Below, piece after piece: positions 36,600 through 45,113 of a DNA stretch of 64,000 bases; position 1 is the first letter of the stretch, and each line of letters begins with the position of its first letter. Source of the stretch: Rothia nasimurium (GTDB taxonomy: Bacteria > Actinomycetota > Actinomycetes > Actinomycetales > Micrococcaceae); assembly GCF_928382285.1 (NCBI RefSeq), contig NZ_CAKMSS010000009.1, forward strand, positions 26,728 to 90,727, given 5' to 3'. The notes below the pieces were generated by a model that searched no databases, was not told the origin of the DNA, and saw only the letters and a program-made list of their open reading frames with translations. Both the position numbers and the translations under genes were made by a program.

Positions 36600-37019
36600 T
36601 TAGTCGTCGGAGACGGTGACGGTCACGGGGATGTTGCCGCGGGTGGCGTTGGAGTAGGGGCAGACCTGGTGGGCTGCGTCGGCCAGTGCCTGGGCCTCGT
36701 CCTGGGGAAGTTCAGGAATGACGACCTCAAGCTCAACAGCCAGGCCAAAACCCTCACCCTGCTTGCCGATGGAGACCTTAGCGCCAACGGAGGAGCCTTC
36801 AACGTTCTTCTTCTGCATGCGGGCAACCATCTGCAGGGCAGAGTGGAAGCAGGCTGCGTAGCCGGAGGCAAAGAGCTGTTCGGGGTTCAGGCCCTTGCCG
36901 GAGCCACCCATCTCAACGGGGATAGCTAGGTCGGCGTCAAAAGCGCCGTCAACGGTGCGGACGTGGCCGTTGCGGCCTTCGCCGGTTGCTAGAGCTTCGG
37001 TGGTGTAGAGGGGTTCCAT
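36600..37019 (-). CDS. ohr: Organic hydroperoxide resistance protein (Ohr/OsmC)
   Basis: A 139-residue thiol peroxidase that reduces organic hydroperoxides. Both active-site Cys are present: FASGYAACFHSAL and CPYSNATRGNIPV. AAGGAA lies six bases before the ATG. It is divergent from the ohrR-type regulator with a near-perfect 24-base operator in between, so peroxide induction is expected. Confidence 0.96.
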   Translation of the reverse strand: MEPLYTTEALATGEGRNGHVRTVDGAFDADLAIPVEMGGSGKGLNPEQLFASGYAACFHSALQMVARMQKKNVEGSSVGAKVSIGKQGEGFGLAVELEVVIPELPQDEAQALADAAHQVCPYSNATRGNIPVTVTVSDD

Positions 37020-37042
37020 GGGGTTTCCTTTCATGAGGTTTT

Positions 37043-37066
37043 AATTAGATTGTACACAATCTAATT
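37043..37066. promoter_or_regulatory. OhrR operator between ohr and ohrR
   Basis: AATTAGATTGT and ACAATCTAATT are perfect 11-base arms around AC. The core TAGATTGT..ACAATCTA closely resembles known OhrR boxes. A partial copy (TTGTGTGCAA) follows. Confidence 0.88.
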
Positions 37067-37106
37067 GTGTGCAAGTAAATTGTTGGCTGATAATTTGCCC
37101 ACAACC

Positions 37107-37112
37107 TATACT
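37107..37112 (+). promoter_or_regulatory. -10 box of ohrR, leaderless start
   Basis: TATACT lies seven bases before the ATG, with TTGGCT 18 bases further upstream. No ribosome site is present. Confidence 0.55.
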
Positions 37113-37119
37113 GGGTGGA

Positions 37120-37584
37120 ATGAACCAAGACAGTAGCCTTGCCCTCGACAACCAGCTCTGCTTCTCCCTCTACCGCTCCAGCCGGGCCGTCACCCGCGCC
37201 TACCAGCAGCACCTGGGGGAGCTGGGCCTCACCTACCCCCAGTACCTGGTTATGCTGGTCATGTGGGAGAACCCCAACGGGCTGGGCATGAAAGAACTTG
37301 CCGCCCGCCTCGACCTCGACAGCGGCACCCTGACCCCTCTCATCAAGCGCCTGATTGACCACGGCCTGCTGACCAAGACCCGCGACGCCCGCGACGAGCG
37401 TCGCACCCTCGTCAGCCTCACCTCTGCCGGGCAGGAGCTGAGAGGACGCGCGGCATCCGTCCCCGGGGCCATCTACGCCGCCTGCGCGGTTGAGGGCCTC
37501 GACGTCCTGGCCCTCAAGGCCGAACTCGATGCCCTAGCCGAGCACCTGGCCGAAACACCTCCACGGGCAGATGGAACCAAGTAG
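37120..37584 (+). CDS. ohrR: MarR-family peroxide sensor OhrR
   Basis: A 154-residue MarR-type repressor. Cys14 in LDNQLCFSLYRSS is the reactive Cys of OhrR, and the winged helix follows (MKELAARLDLDSGTLTPLIKRL, RDERRTLVSLT). Oxidation of Cys14 by organic peroxide should release it from the operator shared with ohr. Confidence 0.95.
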   Translation: MNQDSSLALDNQLCFSLYRSSRAVTRAYQQHLGELGLTYPQYLVMLVMWENPNGLGMKELAARLDLDSGTLTPLIKRLIDHGLLTKTRDARDERRTLVSLTSAGQELRGRAASVPGAIYAACAVEGLDVLALKAELDALAEHLAETPPRADGTK

Positions 37585-37593
37585 GTTAGGGGT

Positions 37594-38250
37594 ATGGTTC
37601 TTGCGCGTTTCAAAGCCCGACCCTTGCTCACCTGCATCGCTCTGGTCCTCTGCATAGCGGTTGCATCGCTGCTGAGCAATATCACCACAGAAGCCCAGCT
37701 CTCGGGCCAGTCTGAGGCCATCACCTATGTGCGTAAAGTGGTGAGCAAGTTCCTCAACTCGGGTACCCTATGGGCGGCCCTGGGGTTCTACGCGGGCTGG
37801 CTGTGGTCTGGCAGTAGAACTCGCCCCGCCCCGCTCTGGGTGCCTGTAGCAGCCGCGGTGGCAGCGTCCTTAGGTGCCCTAGCCGGGCACTACGCCCTGG
37901 GGAACCTGCTGGGCATCATGGAAGCCAGCATCTGGATTGAGAACTACCACTGGTTTATTGCTGCCGTCATCATATCGGGGCCCCTGGGCTGGTTGGGCGC
38001 TAGGTCCGCGCAGGACGACCGCACAGGGAAGCTCCTGCGCTATCTGGTTCCCGCGGGGGCTGTAGCAGAGCCCCTCGTCACCGGCATGTTCTGGTATCCA
38101 TCAGGGTTCAGTTTCCCGGTGTCTGAGGTCGCTTCGAGCTATACCGTGGGCTTACTGCTGATGCTTCTGGGTGTGCTGGGACTTTGGGCCGTCTACCGCG
38201 CGAATAAGGCGGCCGCGCCCGCCCTAGAAAACCCGCGCCGCCGCTTCTAA
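37594..38250 (+). CDS. Multi-pass membrane protein of unknown function (DUF6518-like)
   Basis: A 218-residue protein with about six hydrophobic helices (CIALVLCIAVASLL, LWAALGFYAGWLW, VGLLLMLLGVLGLWAVY). It resembles DUF6518 proteins; no function is known. The start is ten bases after ohrR with no clean ribosome site; TAGGTT seven bases upstream could be its own -10 box. Its last codons overlap the end of the convergent GH76 gene. Confidence 0.65.
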   Translation: MVLARFKARPLLTCIALVLCIAVASLLSNITTEAQLSGQSEAITYVRKVVSKFLNSGTLWAALGFYAGWLWSGSRTRPAPLWVPVAAAVAASLGALAGHYALGNLLGIMEASIWIENYHWFIAAVIISGPLGWLGARSAQDDRTGKLLRYLVPAGAVAEPLVTGMFWYPSGFSFPVSEVASSYTVGLLLMLLGVLGLWAVYRANKAAAPALENPRRRF

Positions 38251-39486
38251 CACCATCCAGGCTTGAAGCTGGGTCGAAAGATCAACCGGCTGGGCAGGCT
38301 TGAGCACCTCAGAAATATGCCGGGTAACATCGGGCGAAAAGAGCGTGACAGCCTCACCGCGGATCTCGGTCGGGTCAATGCCGAGCTCGTTCATGGGCAG
38401 GTCAGGGTCGAACTCGCGGCGTCCGTCCCATAAGAGCTCGGCGGTTGCAAGGACGAAATCCCGCGCCTGCTCCCGTACGCCCTGCGGCAGGGCAGTGTGT
38501 GCGGCAACCTCGGCAAGGTAGCGTACCAAAATACCGGTGAAGAGTCCGCCGTCCCCGCCGCCCTGGGTCGCTAGAACCCGCAGAGTTTCTGCGTCTGACA
38601 CCTCAAAATCTCGGCCAAACTCCCGGTCAATACCGGCCAAAACCTCGGCGATATGCTTAGCCGGATCAACCGTCAGCATCTCAGACTTGCCGGCATCAAG
38701 TACCGCCAGATAGGCCGCGAGAACCGGCCCCTGGTTATAGGTGTAGAGACCGCGCTCCACCGAGGAAATCTCGGCACGATTCCCGCGCCCGGCCACCTTG
38801 ACCCCGTCCAGGTAGAGGCCGCGCTCAGCATCAAAGAGGTTGGCGTGCAGCCAGTTCAAGAGGGCAGCAGCCTCGTCATACCGGTGGGCCCGCGCGAGAG
38901 CCAGGGCAATGGGGGCGGTCGCCGGAGTGTTCTTAAAATCGTGGTCCTTCGACCAGAAGGCACCCCCGCCCACCTCAGCGGTGCAGGCAGCTGCCAGCTC
39001 CCGGTAGAGCCGGGTGGCAGCGTCCTGGGCAGCAGAATCTCCGTTCCCCTCCACCGCGAGCGCCAGCCGGTTGAGGCGCTCGCAGGCCAGGGTCAGCCAG
39101 GCCATGTCGTCGTAGAAGGAGTTGGGGTAGGAGCCGAAGTTGCGTACTTGAATGCCACGTAGCACCGCGCGGGCCTGCTGGAGGAACGCCCGGGCCTGCT
39201 CCTGCCCGTCGGGTGCGGTGAGCTGGCGGAAGCCGGCATCGACCAGGTTGTCGAGTAGGTGGGCCTGCCACCAGTAGTGCCATTCGCCGTGCCGCTGGCT
39301 GCGGCGGCGGGTGTCGGGGTGCAGGGTGCGTCCTAGTAGAGTGCCGGGGAGGCCTGCGACCCGGTGCCCGAAGAGTCGTGTCACAGAGTAGGCGGCGGTA
39401 CCTGCCCGCTGCCCCAGCGCCTGGCGGTGCTCGGCGGTGAGCGCTGCGAGCTGGTCGGGTGAGTGCTGCAGGTGCTTGGGGCGCAT
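38224..39486 (-). CDS. Glycoside hydrolase family 76 protein
   Basis: A 420-residue alpha-toroid hydrolase of family 76, whose known members cleave alpha-1,6-mannan. The catalytic Asp pair is in YDDMAWLTLA near residue 127; other landmarks are HYWWQAHLLDNLVDA near 70 and YTYNQGPVLAAYLAVL near 250. No signal peptide is visible, so it would be cytoplasmic, unlike secreted fungal-mannan enzymes. Intracellular trimming of cell-envelope mannan precursors or of imported oligosaccharides is possible, which is inference. Confidence 0.87.
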   Translation of the reverse strand: MRPKHLQHSPDQLAALTAEHRQALGQRAGTAAYSVTRLFGHRVAGLPGTLLGRTLHPDTRRRSQRHGEWHYWWQAHLLDNLVDAGFRQLTAPDGQEQARAFLQQARAVLRGIQVRNFGSYPNSFYDDMAWLTLACERLNRLALAVEGNGDSAAQDAATRLYRELAAACTAEVGGGAFWSKDHDFKNTPATAPIALALARAHRYDEAAALLNWLHANLFDAERGLYLDGVKVAGRGNRAEISSVERGLYTYNQGPVLAAYLAVLDAGKSEMLTVDPAKHIAEVLAGIDREFGRDFEVSDAETLRVLATQGGGDGGLFTGILVRYLAEVAAHTALPQGVREQARDFVLATAELLWDGRREFDPDLPMNELGIDPTEIRGEAVTLFSPDVTRHISEVLKPAQPVDLSTQLQAWMVLEAAARVF

Positions 39487-39569
39487 GGTGTCTCTTTCTG
39501 TGGCGCGTCGGTGGGCGGTGGCCTGGGCCGGTTTTTAGTCTACCGGCTGGTGGGGCTAGTGCGTTTGCG

Positions 39570-39639
39570 CCGAATGTGCCTCTTAGCCCCGAGCGGGGCA
39601 GTCTAACCCCCCACGCTCGGGAGTAAGTGGCACCTTCTG
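39570..39639. repeat. Long inverted repeat upstream of the MFS gene
   Basis: Arms CGAATGTGCC.CTTA..CCCGAGCG and a near complement around about 18 bases. The same repeat type recurs right after the MFS gene at 41008. It ends about 15 bases before the MFS -10 box. Confidence 0.7.
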
Positions 39640-39670
39640 GCACTGGGGGTATCTGCTAGAGTTGGTGCTT

Positions 39671-40990
39671 ATGCACACCTCTTCTTCCACCGGGCGGGCT
39701 TCTGCCGTCTGGGTTTATTTATCGTCTGCTGCCCTGTCGATGCTGGGCAATTCTATTGCCGGTATTGTGTGGCCTTGGCTGGTGCTGGAACGCACTGGCA
39801 ACCCGGCCGCGGCGGGTATTGTGGCTGCTGCGATTGCGGTGCCGTCGCTGGTTTTTGCCTATTTTGGTGGCAACCTGGTCGATAGCCTGGGCCGGAAACC
39901 GGTATCGGTGATTTCGGATATTATTTCGGGTCTGTCGGTGGTGGCTGTGATTGCGGTCGATATGGTCTTTGGACTGACGCTGAGCTGGTTCATCATTATC
40001 GGTATTTTGGGTGCGGTGGGTGATATTCCCGGTATGAGTGCCCGGGCTGCCCTGGTCGGCGATGTTGCTGAAACATCGGGTAAGAAGGTCGCCCAGATTT
40101 CTGGCTGGAATCAGGCCCTGAGCGGGGTGAGTTTCCTGGTCGGACCCGCTGCGGCTGGTGTGCTGATGACGGCCCTGCCCATTGAGCAGGTCCTGTGGAT
40201 TACGGCTGGCTGCTCCCTGCTTGCTGCCGCCCTGACCGCCTGCTTGCGCCTGCAGAAGGCGGGCGCGGACGTCCTTGCTGAGGGTCAGGACGCCGCTGCC
40301 CAGCTGGGTGCGGACGGGCAGGTGCCAGCGTCCTCCCCTGAAGCCCCTACCGAAGACCCCTTCAAGGGGCTGGCGGGCTGGAAGAAAGCCCTGGGCTACC
40401 CGGTGATTCGTCTGCTGGCTCTGGATTCTTTGCTATCGATGGCCCTGGTAATGCCCTATCTAATGGTGCTTCTGCCCGCCCATTTCCAGGGGATTAACCA
40501 GCCGGGGCTGTACGGGGCGTCCATGTCTGCCTTTGCCGTGGGCATAATGGTGACCAGTATGGTGGCGGGGAAGATTGTGCCCTTCCCTCGCCGGGCCTGG
40601 GTGGTGGGTATGGTCTTCAATACCCTGGCCTTCTTTGGCATGGCCTTGCTCGAAACTTCCTGGCTGGCCATCGTGGGTATGGGTGTTGCCGGCCTGGGCG
40701 GGGGTATTATGAACCCCCTGCAGACCCTGCTGGTGACTGAGGGTGTACCCGAGCAGATTCGCGGCCGGTCGTTCTCAATCTTTATGGCTATTAGCCAGGT
40801 GGCCGCGCCGATTGGCCTGGTGGCGACCTCGGCGGTACTGGCCTTTGTGACGATTTATCAGGTGGCCTGGGTGCTCGCTGGCCTCTGGTCGCTAGTGGCT
40901 ATCTACCTGGTGGTGCGCGGCCTGCAACTACTCCCAGCAAGGAGCACTGAGTCGGTAGAAGAGAGCAGTTCTGTTCCTGTCGCTGATTAG
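39671..40990 (+). CDS. MFS transporter, enterobactin-exporter-like group
   Basis: A 439-residue major facilitator with about 12 helices (SMLGNSIAGIVWPWLVLE, YFGGNLVDSLGRKPV loop motif A, GIMNPLQTLLVTEGVPEQIRGR). The MFS_3 type suggests drug or small-molecule export; the substrate is unknown. The central loop (residues 200-240) carries an extra GADVLAEGQDAAAQLGADG stretch coinciding with GGACGC palindromes. TAGAGT lies eight bases before the ATG and no ribosome site is seen. The gene stands between two copies of a hairpin repeat. Confidence 0.88.
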   Translation: MHTSSSTGRASAVWVYLSSAALSMLGNSIAGIVWPWLVLERTGNPAAAGIVAAAIAVPSLVFAYFGGNLVDSLGRKPVSVISDIISGLSVVAVIAVDMVFGLTLSWFIIIGILGAVGDIPGMSARAALVGDVAETSGKKVAQISGWNQALSGVSFLVGPAAAGVLMTALPIEQVLWITAGCSLLAAALTACLRLQKAGADVLAEGQDAAAQLGADGQVPASSPEAPTEDPFKGLAGWKKALGYPVIRLLALDSLLSMALVMPYLMVLLPAHFQGINQPGLYGASMSAFAVGIMVTSMVAGKIVPFPRRAWVVGMVFNTLAFFGMALLETSWLAIVGMGVAGLGGGIMNPLQTLLVTEGVPEQIRGRSFSIFMAISQVAAPIGLVATSAVLAFVTIYQVAWVLAGLWSLVAIYLVVRGLQLLPARSTESVEESSSVPVAD

Positions 40991-41007
40991 CTTCAGCCTG
41001 CCTGTAT

Positions 41008-41074
41008 CGAATGTGCCACTTATTCCCGAGCGGGGGAGTTTATCCCCGACATTCGGGAATACGTGGCACATTCG
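41008..41074. repeat. Long inverted repeat downstream of the MFS gene
   Basis: Arms CGAATGTGCCACTTATTCCC and GGGAATACGTGGCACATTCG with 23 paired positions and one mismatch. It closely matches the copy at 39570 and may also end both convergent genes. Confidence 0.75.
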
Positions 41075-41077
41075 GCA

Positions 41078-42193
41078 TTAGTGGGCAGCTCCCTCGATGA
41101 GCCGCAGGCTCCGCCCACTTCGCACTGTCAATACATCCCCGGTGAAGGGGTGGGGGAAGGTCAGCGACCTGGCCAGCAGCTGGAGGGGGAGGGTGGGCTC
41201 GTCCTCGGCGATGGGCAGGACGGCCGGGTAGACCACGTCCCCCACAATCGGCGCCCCGGCTGCGGCCAGGTGCACCCGTAGCTGGTGGGTCTTGCCGGTA
41301 TGCGGCTCCAAAAGATAGTGGGCCAAGGTAGCCCCCGCCTGCGGCAGGGCCAGGGCCGGGTTAGCCTCAGAGACCGGGGGCAGGACGCCATCTGCCAGCT
41401 CAAAGACCTCTAGGCAGGTAATACGCGACTGAGCATTGAGCCCCTCAAAGGAGGCACCTGAGCGGCGCCGCTCGCGCCGCTCAGCCTTGGTCTCCACCGG
41501 CAGGGGCCCGGTGTCACCGGGTAGGAGCTCAACCCCGGTGTGGGCTACCTGTAGGGCCCCGTGCTGGTTATCAATGCGCGAGCGCACCGTCAGACTTTCG
41601 CCTTCTCCCAGCCCGGCGATAGGGGCTGCCACTGCCTCGTAGGTCTTGGTGGGTTCGCGCCGCTGGAACATGGTTTGAAAGGGGGCCCGGGCCTCGGGCG
41701 TCTTGGCAAAAAGAACCACCCCGGCGGTTGCCCTATCCAGACGGTGAATTGGAATCAGATCGGGGTTGTTCTCCCGAACCCGCAGCTGGGTCAGGGCAGT
41801 GTGAGCGACAAAGGAGCCGTTGGGGGTGGTGGGCAGGAAATGGGGCTTATCAATGGCCAAAACCCAATCGTCCTCGTAGAGCACCGGCATGTCAAAGGGT
41901 ACCGGCTTCTCAACCCCGAGTTCCCGGTAGTACCAGATCTTTTGCCCCGCCAAAGGCGCATCGGGGGCAACCGCCTGCCCGTCGGCGTCCTTCACCTCAT
42001 CGCGATCAAAGCGGGAGGTAAAGAGGGAGCGCTCGTGGGGGTAGAAGCGGGCAACCAGGTAGTCCAACACCGTGCTTGCGCCCAGGGTGTCGTCCTCGGG
42101 GTTGCCCGCGTCGGGTAGCACAAAGGAGACGGCATCAATTCCCTTGCGTTGGGGCAGGGGCTTGGGGGAAAGGTGGCGGTTGATTCGGCGCAT
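41078..42193 (-). CDS. RluA-type RNA pseudouridine synthase
   Basis: A 371-residue pseudouridine synthase of the RluA family; the catalytic Asp is in IPIHRLDRATAGVV near residue 135. KTYEAVAAP near 180 and LEPHTGKTHQLRVHLAAAG near 310 complete the fold. The RNA target cannot be told from sequence. I take the ATG of MRRINRHLS; GATAAT lies seven bases upstream, which points to leaderless expression. A linker (ADGQAVAPDAPLAG) again holds a GCGTCC motif. Confidence 0.9.
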   Translation of the reverse strand: MRRINRHLSPKPLPQRKGIDAVSFVLPDAGNPEDDTLGASTVLDYLVARFYPHERSLFTSRFDRDEVKDADGQAVAPDAPLAGQKIWYYRELGVEKPVPFDMPVLYEDDWVLAIDKPHFLPTTPNGSFVAHTALTQLRVRENNPDLIPIHRLDRATAGVVLFAKTPEARAPFQTMFQRREPTKTYEAVAAPIAGLGEGESLTVRSRIDNQHGALQVAHTGVELLPGDTGPLPVETKAERRERRRSGASFEGLNAQSRITCLEVFELADGVLPPVSEANPALALPQAGATLAHYLLEPHTGKTHQLRVHLAAAGAPIVGDVVYPAVLPIAEDEPTLPLQLLARSLTFPHPFTGDVLTVRSGRSLRLIEGAAH

Positions 42194-42325
42194 GGGCTCT
42201 ATTATCGCAGGTAGACCCCAAGGCCTGCTTGATAGAGTTGAACTGCCTCTCTCGTGGACTCCACGCGGTACATCCATCCTTAAGAAAATCTCCGCGAGCG
42301 TGAGACCAGAGAGGAGGTAATGGCT

Positions 42326-42448
42326 GTGGCTAAAAGCAAGGCTAAGAAAAACAGCCCCGACAAGATTGCAGTCAGAATCGTCGCTACTGCAATACTCATC
42401 GGAGCTGTAGCAAAGCTTTTGGAAGCTATCGAACCGTTCATTCGATAG
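42326..42448 (+). CDS. Small Lys-rich single-helix protein (40 residues)
   Basis: A short frame starting at GTG with AGGAGG eight bases upstream (an ATG six bases earlier is too close to the site). The product begins AKSKAKKNSPDKIAVR, then has one hydrophobic helix (IVATAILIGAVAKLL) and ends EAIEPFIR. No family is recognised. The strong ribosome site supports translation. It stands alone between the pseudouridine synthase and pepT. Confidence 0.6.
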   Translation: MAKSKAKKNSPDKIAVRIVATAILIGAVAKLLEAIEPFIR

Positions 42449-42565
42449 GTCCTACAGCAAGGGGTGACTCTGGTAGTAAGCGGCTACCGGGGTTGCCCCG
42501 CCTTGTTTGCTGTCATCCTTAAGATAAAACCAGTTTATCTGCTTTGTATTGTGCGTCAAGGGTGG

Positions 42566-43912
42566 CTAAAGGGAACCCACCATCAGCTCCCGCACCACCC
42601 GGTAGCTGGCCTCAAAAGCGGGCAGGGGCAGGAACTCGCAGTTGGAGTGGAAATTGTGCGCCCCCGTGAAGAAATTGGGGGTGTAGATTCCCCGGGTGGA
42701 GAGATACGAGCCGTCGGTGCCCCCGCGCATGGCCAGGTTGATGGGCTCGATACCCAGCCGGGCAAAGGCGGCGCGCAGATGCTCGGCCGCCACGGCGTTG
42801 GCGCTGGTTTTGGCGTCCTCAAGGTTGCTGTAGATATCTGAGATATCCAGCTGCACGGACGCCCGCGGGTTGGCTTCTGCCGTCCGCTCAGCTAGGTCGC
42901 GCAGGAAGTCCTTTTTGGCCTCGTAGCTGGCTCGGTCGTGGTCGCGGATACTGATATCGACGCTAGCGGTGGCCTGGTTGCCCGCCATCCCATTGACCCA
43001 GAGGTAACCCTCACGCCCCTCAGTGTGCTCGGGGGTCTGGGTACGGTCGAGGGCCGCGATAAAGTCGTGGGCCACCAGAATCGGGTTGACCAGGTTGCCC
43101 TTGGAATTCATGGGGTGGGCGGTCACGCCCTCAACGTGCAGGCGGGCATGCCCGGCATTGAAAGTAGCCTCGACCAGCTCACCCAGTTCGCAGCAGTCCA
43201 GGGTGTAGGCATAATCCACGGGGAAGCGCGCCAGGTCCATGGTGCGCACGCCCAGCAGGCCGATTTCTTCATCGGGTACGAAGGATAGATAGATATCGGG
43301 GTGGGCGGACGCACCCGCCCCAGCTCCCTGCCCCGTCTGGCTGACCTGTCCCTGGGCACTTGCCTGCCCGGTGGCGTCCGCGTCCGCAGCTAAGAGGCGC
43401 ACGGCAGCTTCCATGACCGAGGCGACCCCGGCCTTGTCGTCCGCTCCCAGCACGCTGGTGCCGTCGGTGACGATGATGCGCTGGCCGGTGTAGCGGGTGA
43501 TTTCGGGGTGCTCGGCCTCGCGTAGCCAGATGTCGAGGTCGGTGTTGAGGCAGATGTCCCCGCCGGTGTAGTTGATGACGCGGGCGTGCACATCGGGGGA
43601 GAGGTTGACGTCAACCGTATCGAGGTGGGTGCAGAAGCCGATGGCGGGGGCTTCGGTGCCCGCGGGCAGGGTGGAGGGAATGTGGGCGGTGAGCACGCAG
43701 GTGTCGCTCAGGTGCACGTTGTGGGCACCGGCTGCCGTGAGTTCGTCCTTGAGCAGGCGGGCCAGCTCCCACTGTCCCTGGCTGGTGGGCACGACCGATG
43801 CTGAGGCGTCCGACTGGCTAGAGATCGCCGAGTAGCGCAGAAAACGGGCGGCTAAGGCCTCCTGTACATCTGCATCTGGGGTATAGGCGGGGGTAAATGT
43901 GGTGGTGCTCAT
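42566..43912 (-). CDS. pepT: Peptidase T (tripeptidase)
   Basis: A 448-residue M20 zinc aminotripeptidase. The first metal His-Asp is in GFCTHLDTVD near residue 80, the bridging Asp in GADDKAGVASVMEA near 155, and the catalytic Glu pair in FVPDEEIGL. GGTDGSYLSTRG and GAHNFHSNCEF near the C-terminus are family landmarks. Residues 178-205 are an extra Gly/Gln/Ala/Ser-rich stretch bounded by GCGGACGC and GCGTCCGC at the DNA level. The protein is about 35 residues longer than usual because of it. Confidence 0.94.
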   Translation of the reverse strand: MSTTTFTPAYTPDADVQEALAARFLRYSAISSQSDASASVVPTSQGQWELARLLKDELTAAGAHNVHLSDTCVLTAHIPSTLPAGTEAPAIGFCTHLDTVDVNLSPDVHARVINYTGGDICLNTDLDIWLREAEHPEITRYTGQRIIVTDGTSVLGADDKAGVASVMEAAVRLLAADADATGQASAQGQVSQTGQGAGAGASAHPDIYLSFVPDEEIGLLGVRTMDLARFPVDYAYTLDCCELGELVEATFNAGHARLHVEGVTAHPMNSKGNLVNPILVAHDFIAALDRTQTPEHTEGREGYLWVNGMAGNQATASVDISIRDHDRASYEAKKDFLRDLAERTAEANPRASVQLDISDIYSNLEDAKTSANAVAAEHLRAAFARLGIEPINLAMRGGTDGSYLSTRGIYTPNFFTGAHNFHSNCEFLPLPAFEASYRVVRELMVGSL

Positions 43913-43945
43913 GGTGAGTAGTTTACCCCCGCGGCGCTCGGAAAC

Positions 43946-44830
43946 TTAGCCCGGCAGCTCCTGGCAGCCGGGGCAGCGGAAGCTAATGCGGTCGGTGTCT
44001 TCCTCGCGGGCGTACAGGTGGCCCGCTGCGTAGCGGTCGGCGCCGGTACCGGTTTCTGAGAGGTCTTCCTTGATGATGGTTTCCCCGCAGCGGTAGCAGG
44101 GGCGACCCGCCCGCCCGTAGCACCAGAGCGGCTCGGCGCTGGTGCGGGTGACCCGGTGCGGACGCCCGCGGTTAGCATCCAGCAGCAGACGGGCAGTGGA
44201 GACCACGGCAGCTATATCGGGCACCGCCCCTACCGGGGTGCGCGGGTCAAGACCCGCGAGAAAACAGGTCTCAGCCCGGTAGATAGTGCCGATACCGGCC
44301 AGGTTCTTCTGATCGAGCAGGGCTACCCCTAAGGGACGCTCCGGCCGGGCAGCCAGGTTAGCTACCGCCCGCTCAACCGACCAGTCGGGGCCAAGCAGAT
44401 CGGGGCCCAGGTAGGATAGGCGGTCAGCCTCCTGGCTGGTGGGGAAAACCTCAAGTAGCCCCAGGGTAAAGCCCACAGCTTCGACCGGGTGGCTACCGGG
44501 AAGTACCTGCCCTTCGCTATCAAGCCGGGCGTTAGCCTGAATCAGAGCCCGTACCTGATCCGCGGGGCGCCGCCACTTCTCACGTGCGCCGTCCGCATCT
44601 AGCCCATAGAGGTGCCAGATGCCGTCCATCTTCAGGTGGGAGTGCACGGTCATCTCACCGATACGCAGCAGAATATGCTTACCCCGGGCCAGGGCCCCGT
44701 GAATGGGCTGGCCCGCCAGATTGATGTCGGCAACCTGGGGGTAGCGGAAGTCTGTAGTGTGGGCTGTTCTACCGGCAAGAGCGCGGTGGAGCGAGCGGGC
44801 CTGCCGCCATACGGTATCGCCTTCAGGCAC
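43946..44830 (-). CDS. nei: Fpg/Nei-family DNA glycosylase
   Basis: A 294-residue bifunctional base-excision enzyme. The N-terminus PEGDTVW has the catalytic Pro and Glu and marks the endonuclease VIII subgroup (Nei2 of actinobacteria) that removes oxidised pyrimidines. The zinc finger is CYGRAGRPCYRCGETI with a second Cys pair in FRCPGC. ALLDQKNLAGIGTIYRAE is the conserved DNA-binding loop. No operon partner is obvious. Confidence 0.93.
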   Translation of the reverse strand: MPEGDTVWRQARSLHRALAGRTAHTTDFRYPQVADINLAGQPIHGALARGKHILLRIGEMTVHSHLKMDGIWHLYGLDADGAREKWRRPADQVRALIQANARLDSEGQVLPGSHPVEAVGFTLGLLEVFPTSQEADRLSYLGPDLLGPDWSVERAVANLAARPERPLGVALLDQKNLAGIGTIYRAETCFLAGLDPRTPVGAVPDIAAVVSTARLLLDANRGRPHRVTRTSAEPLWCYGRAGRPCYRCGETIIKEDLSETGTGADRYAAGHLYAREEDTDRISFRCPGCQELPG

Positions 44831-44963
44831 TGCTAAGCACCCCTCCGTGTTATCAAAATGTGACCTGTCTAATATGACCTATCTATGACGCCCTGCGCGC
44901 GCCTCTGCTCACAGTGTAGACCAGAATTACTACAAAACTTGCGTGCCACCTGCTGAAAGGGTG

Positions 44964-44969
44964 TATAGT
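44964..44969 (+). promoter_or_regulatory. -10 box for the leader and 47-residue membrane gene
   Basis: TATAGT with a weak TTGCGT about 19 bases upstream. Transcription would start near 44977 and give a leader of about 140 nt. Confidence 0.45.
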
Positions 44970-45036
44970 CGTTTCACGTCATGCTTCACCGTTGAAGTTT
45001 ATGGCCCAGCACTAACTTAATACAAAGGGCAGGCTC

Positions 45037-45051
45037 ATGCGATGTTGCTAG
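45037..45051 (+). CDS. Candidate four-residue Cys-Cys leader peptide
   Basis: ATG CGA TGT TGC TAG encodes Met-Arg-Cys-Cys and is preceded by AAGGGCAGG. Tandem Cys codons just before an RNA hairpin recall the cysteine-responsive leader frames described in mycobacteria. A frame this short can occur by chance; the structured sequence after it is what makes it notable. Confidence 0.3.
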   Translation: MRCC

Positions 45052-45059
45052 AGTAGGCC

Positions 45060-45109
45060 CTGACTCCTTAGGCGGTCTCCCAGCCGCCTGTCCCCTAGAT
45101 GGAGGTCAG
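45060..45109 (+). promoter_or_regulatory. Leader hairpin that can hide the ribosome site
   Basis: CTGACTCC (45060-45067) can pair with GGAGGTCAG (45101-45109) with one bulged G, enclosing a stable AGGCGG/CCGCCT stem. The outer helix covers the GGAGG ribosome site of the 47-residue gene, a layout expected for translational control. Confidence 0.45.
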
Positions 45110-45113
45110 AACA

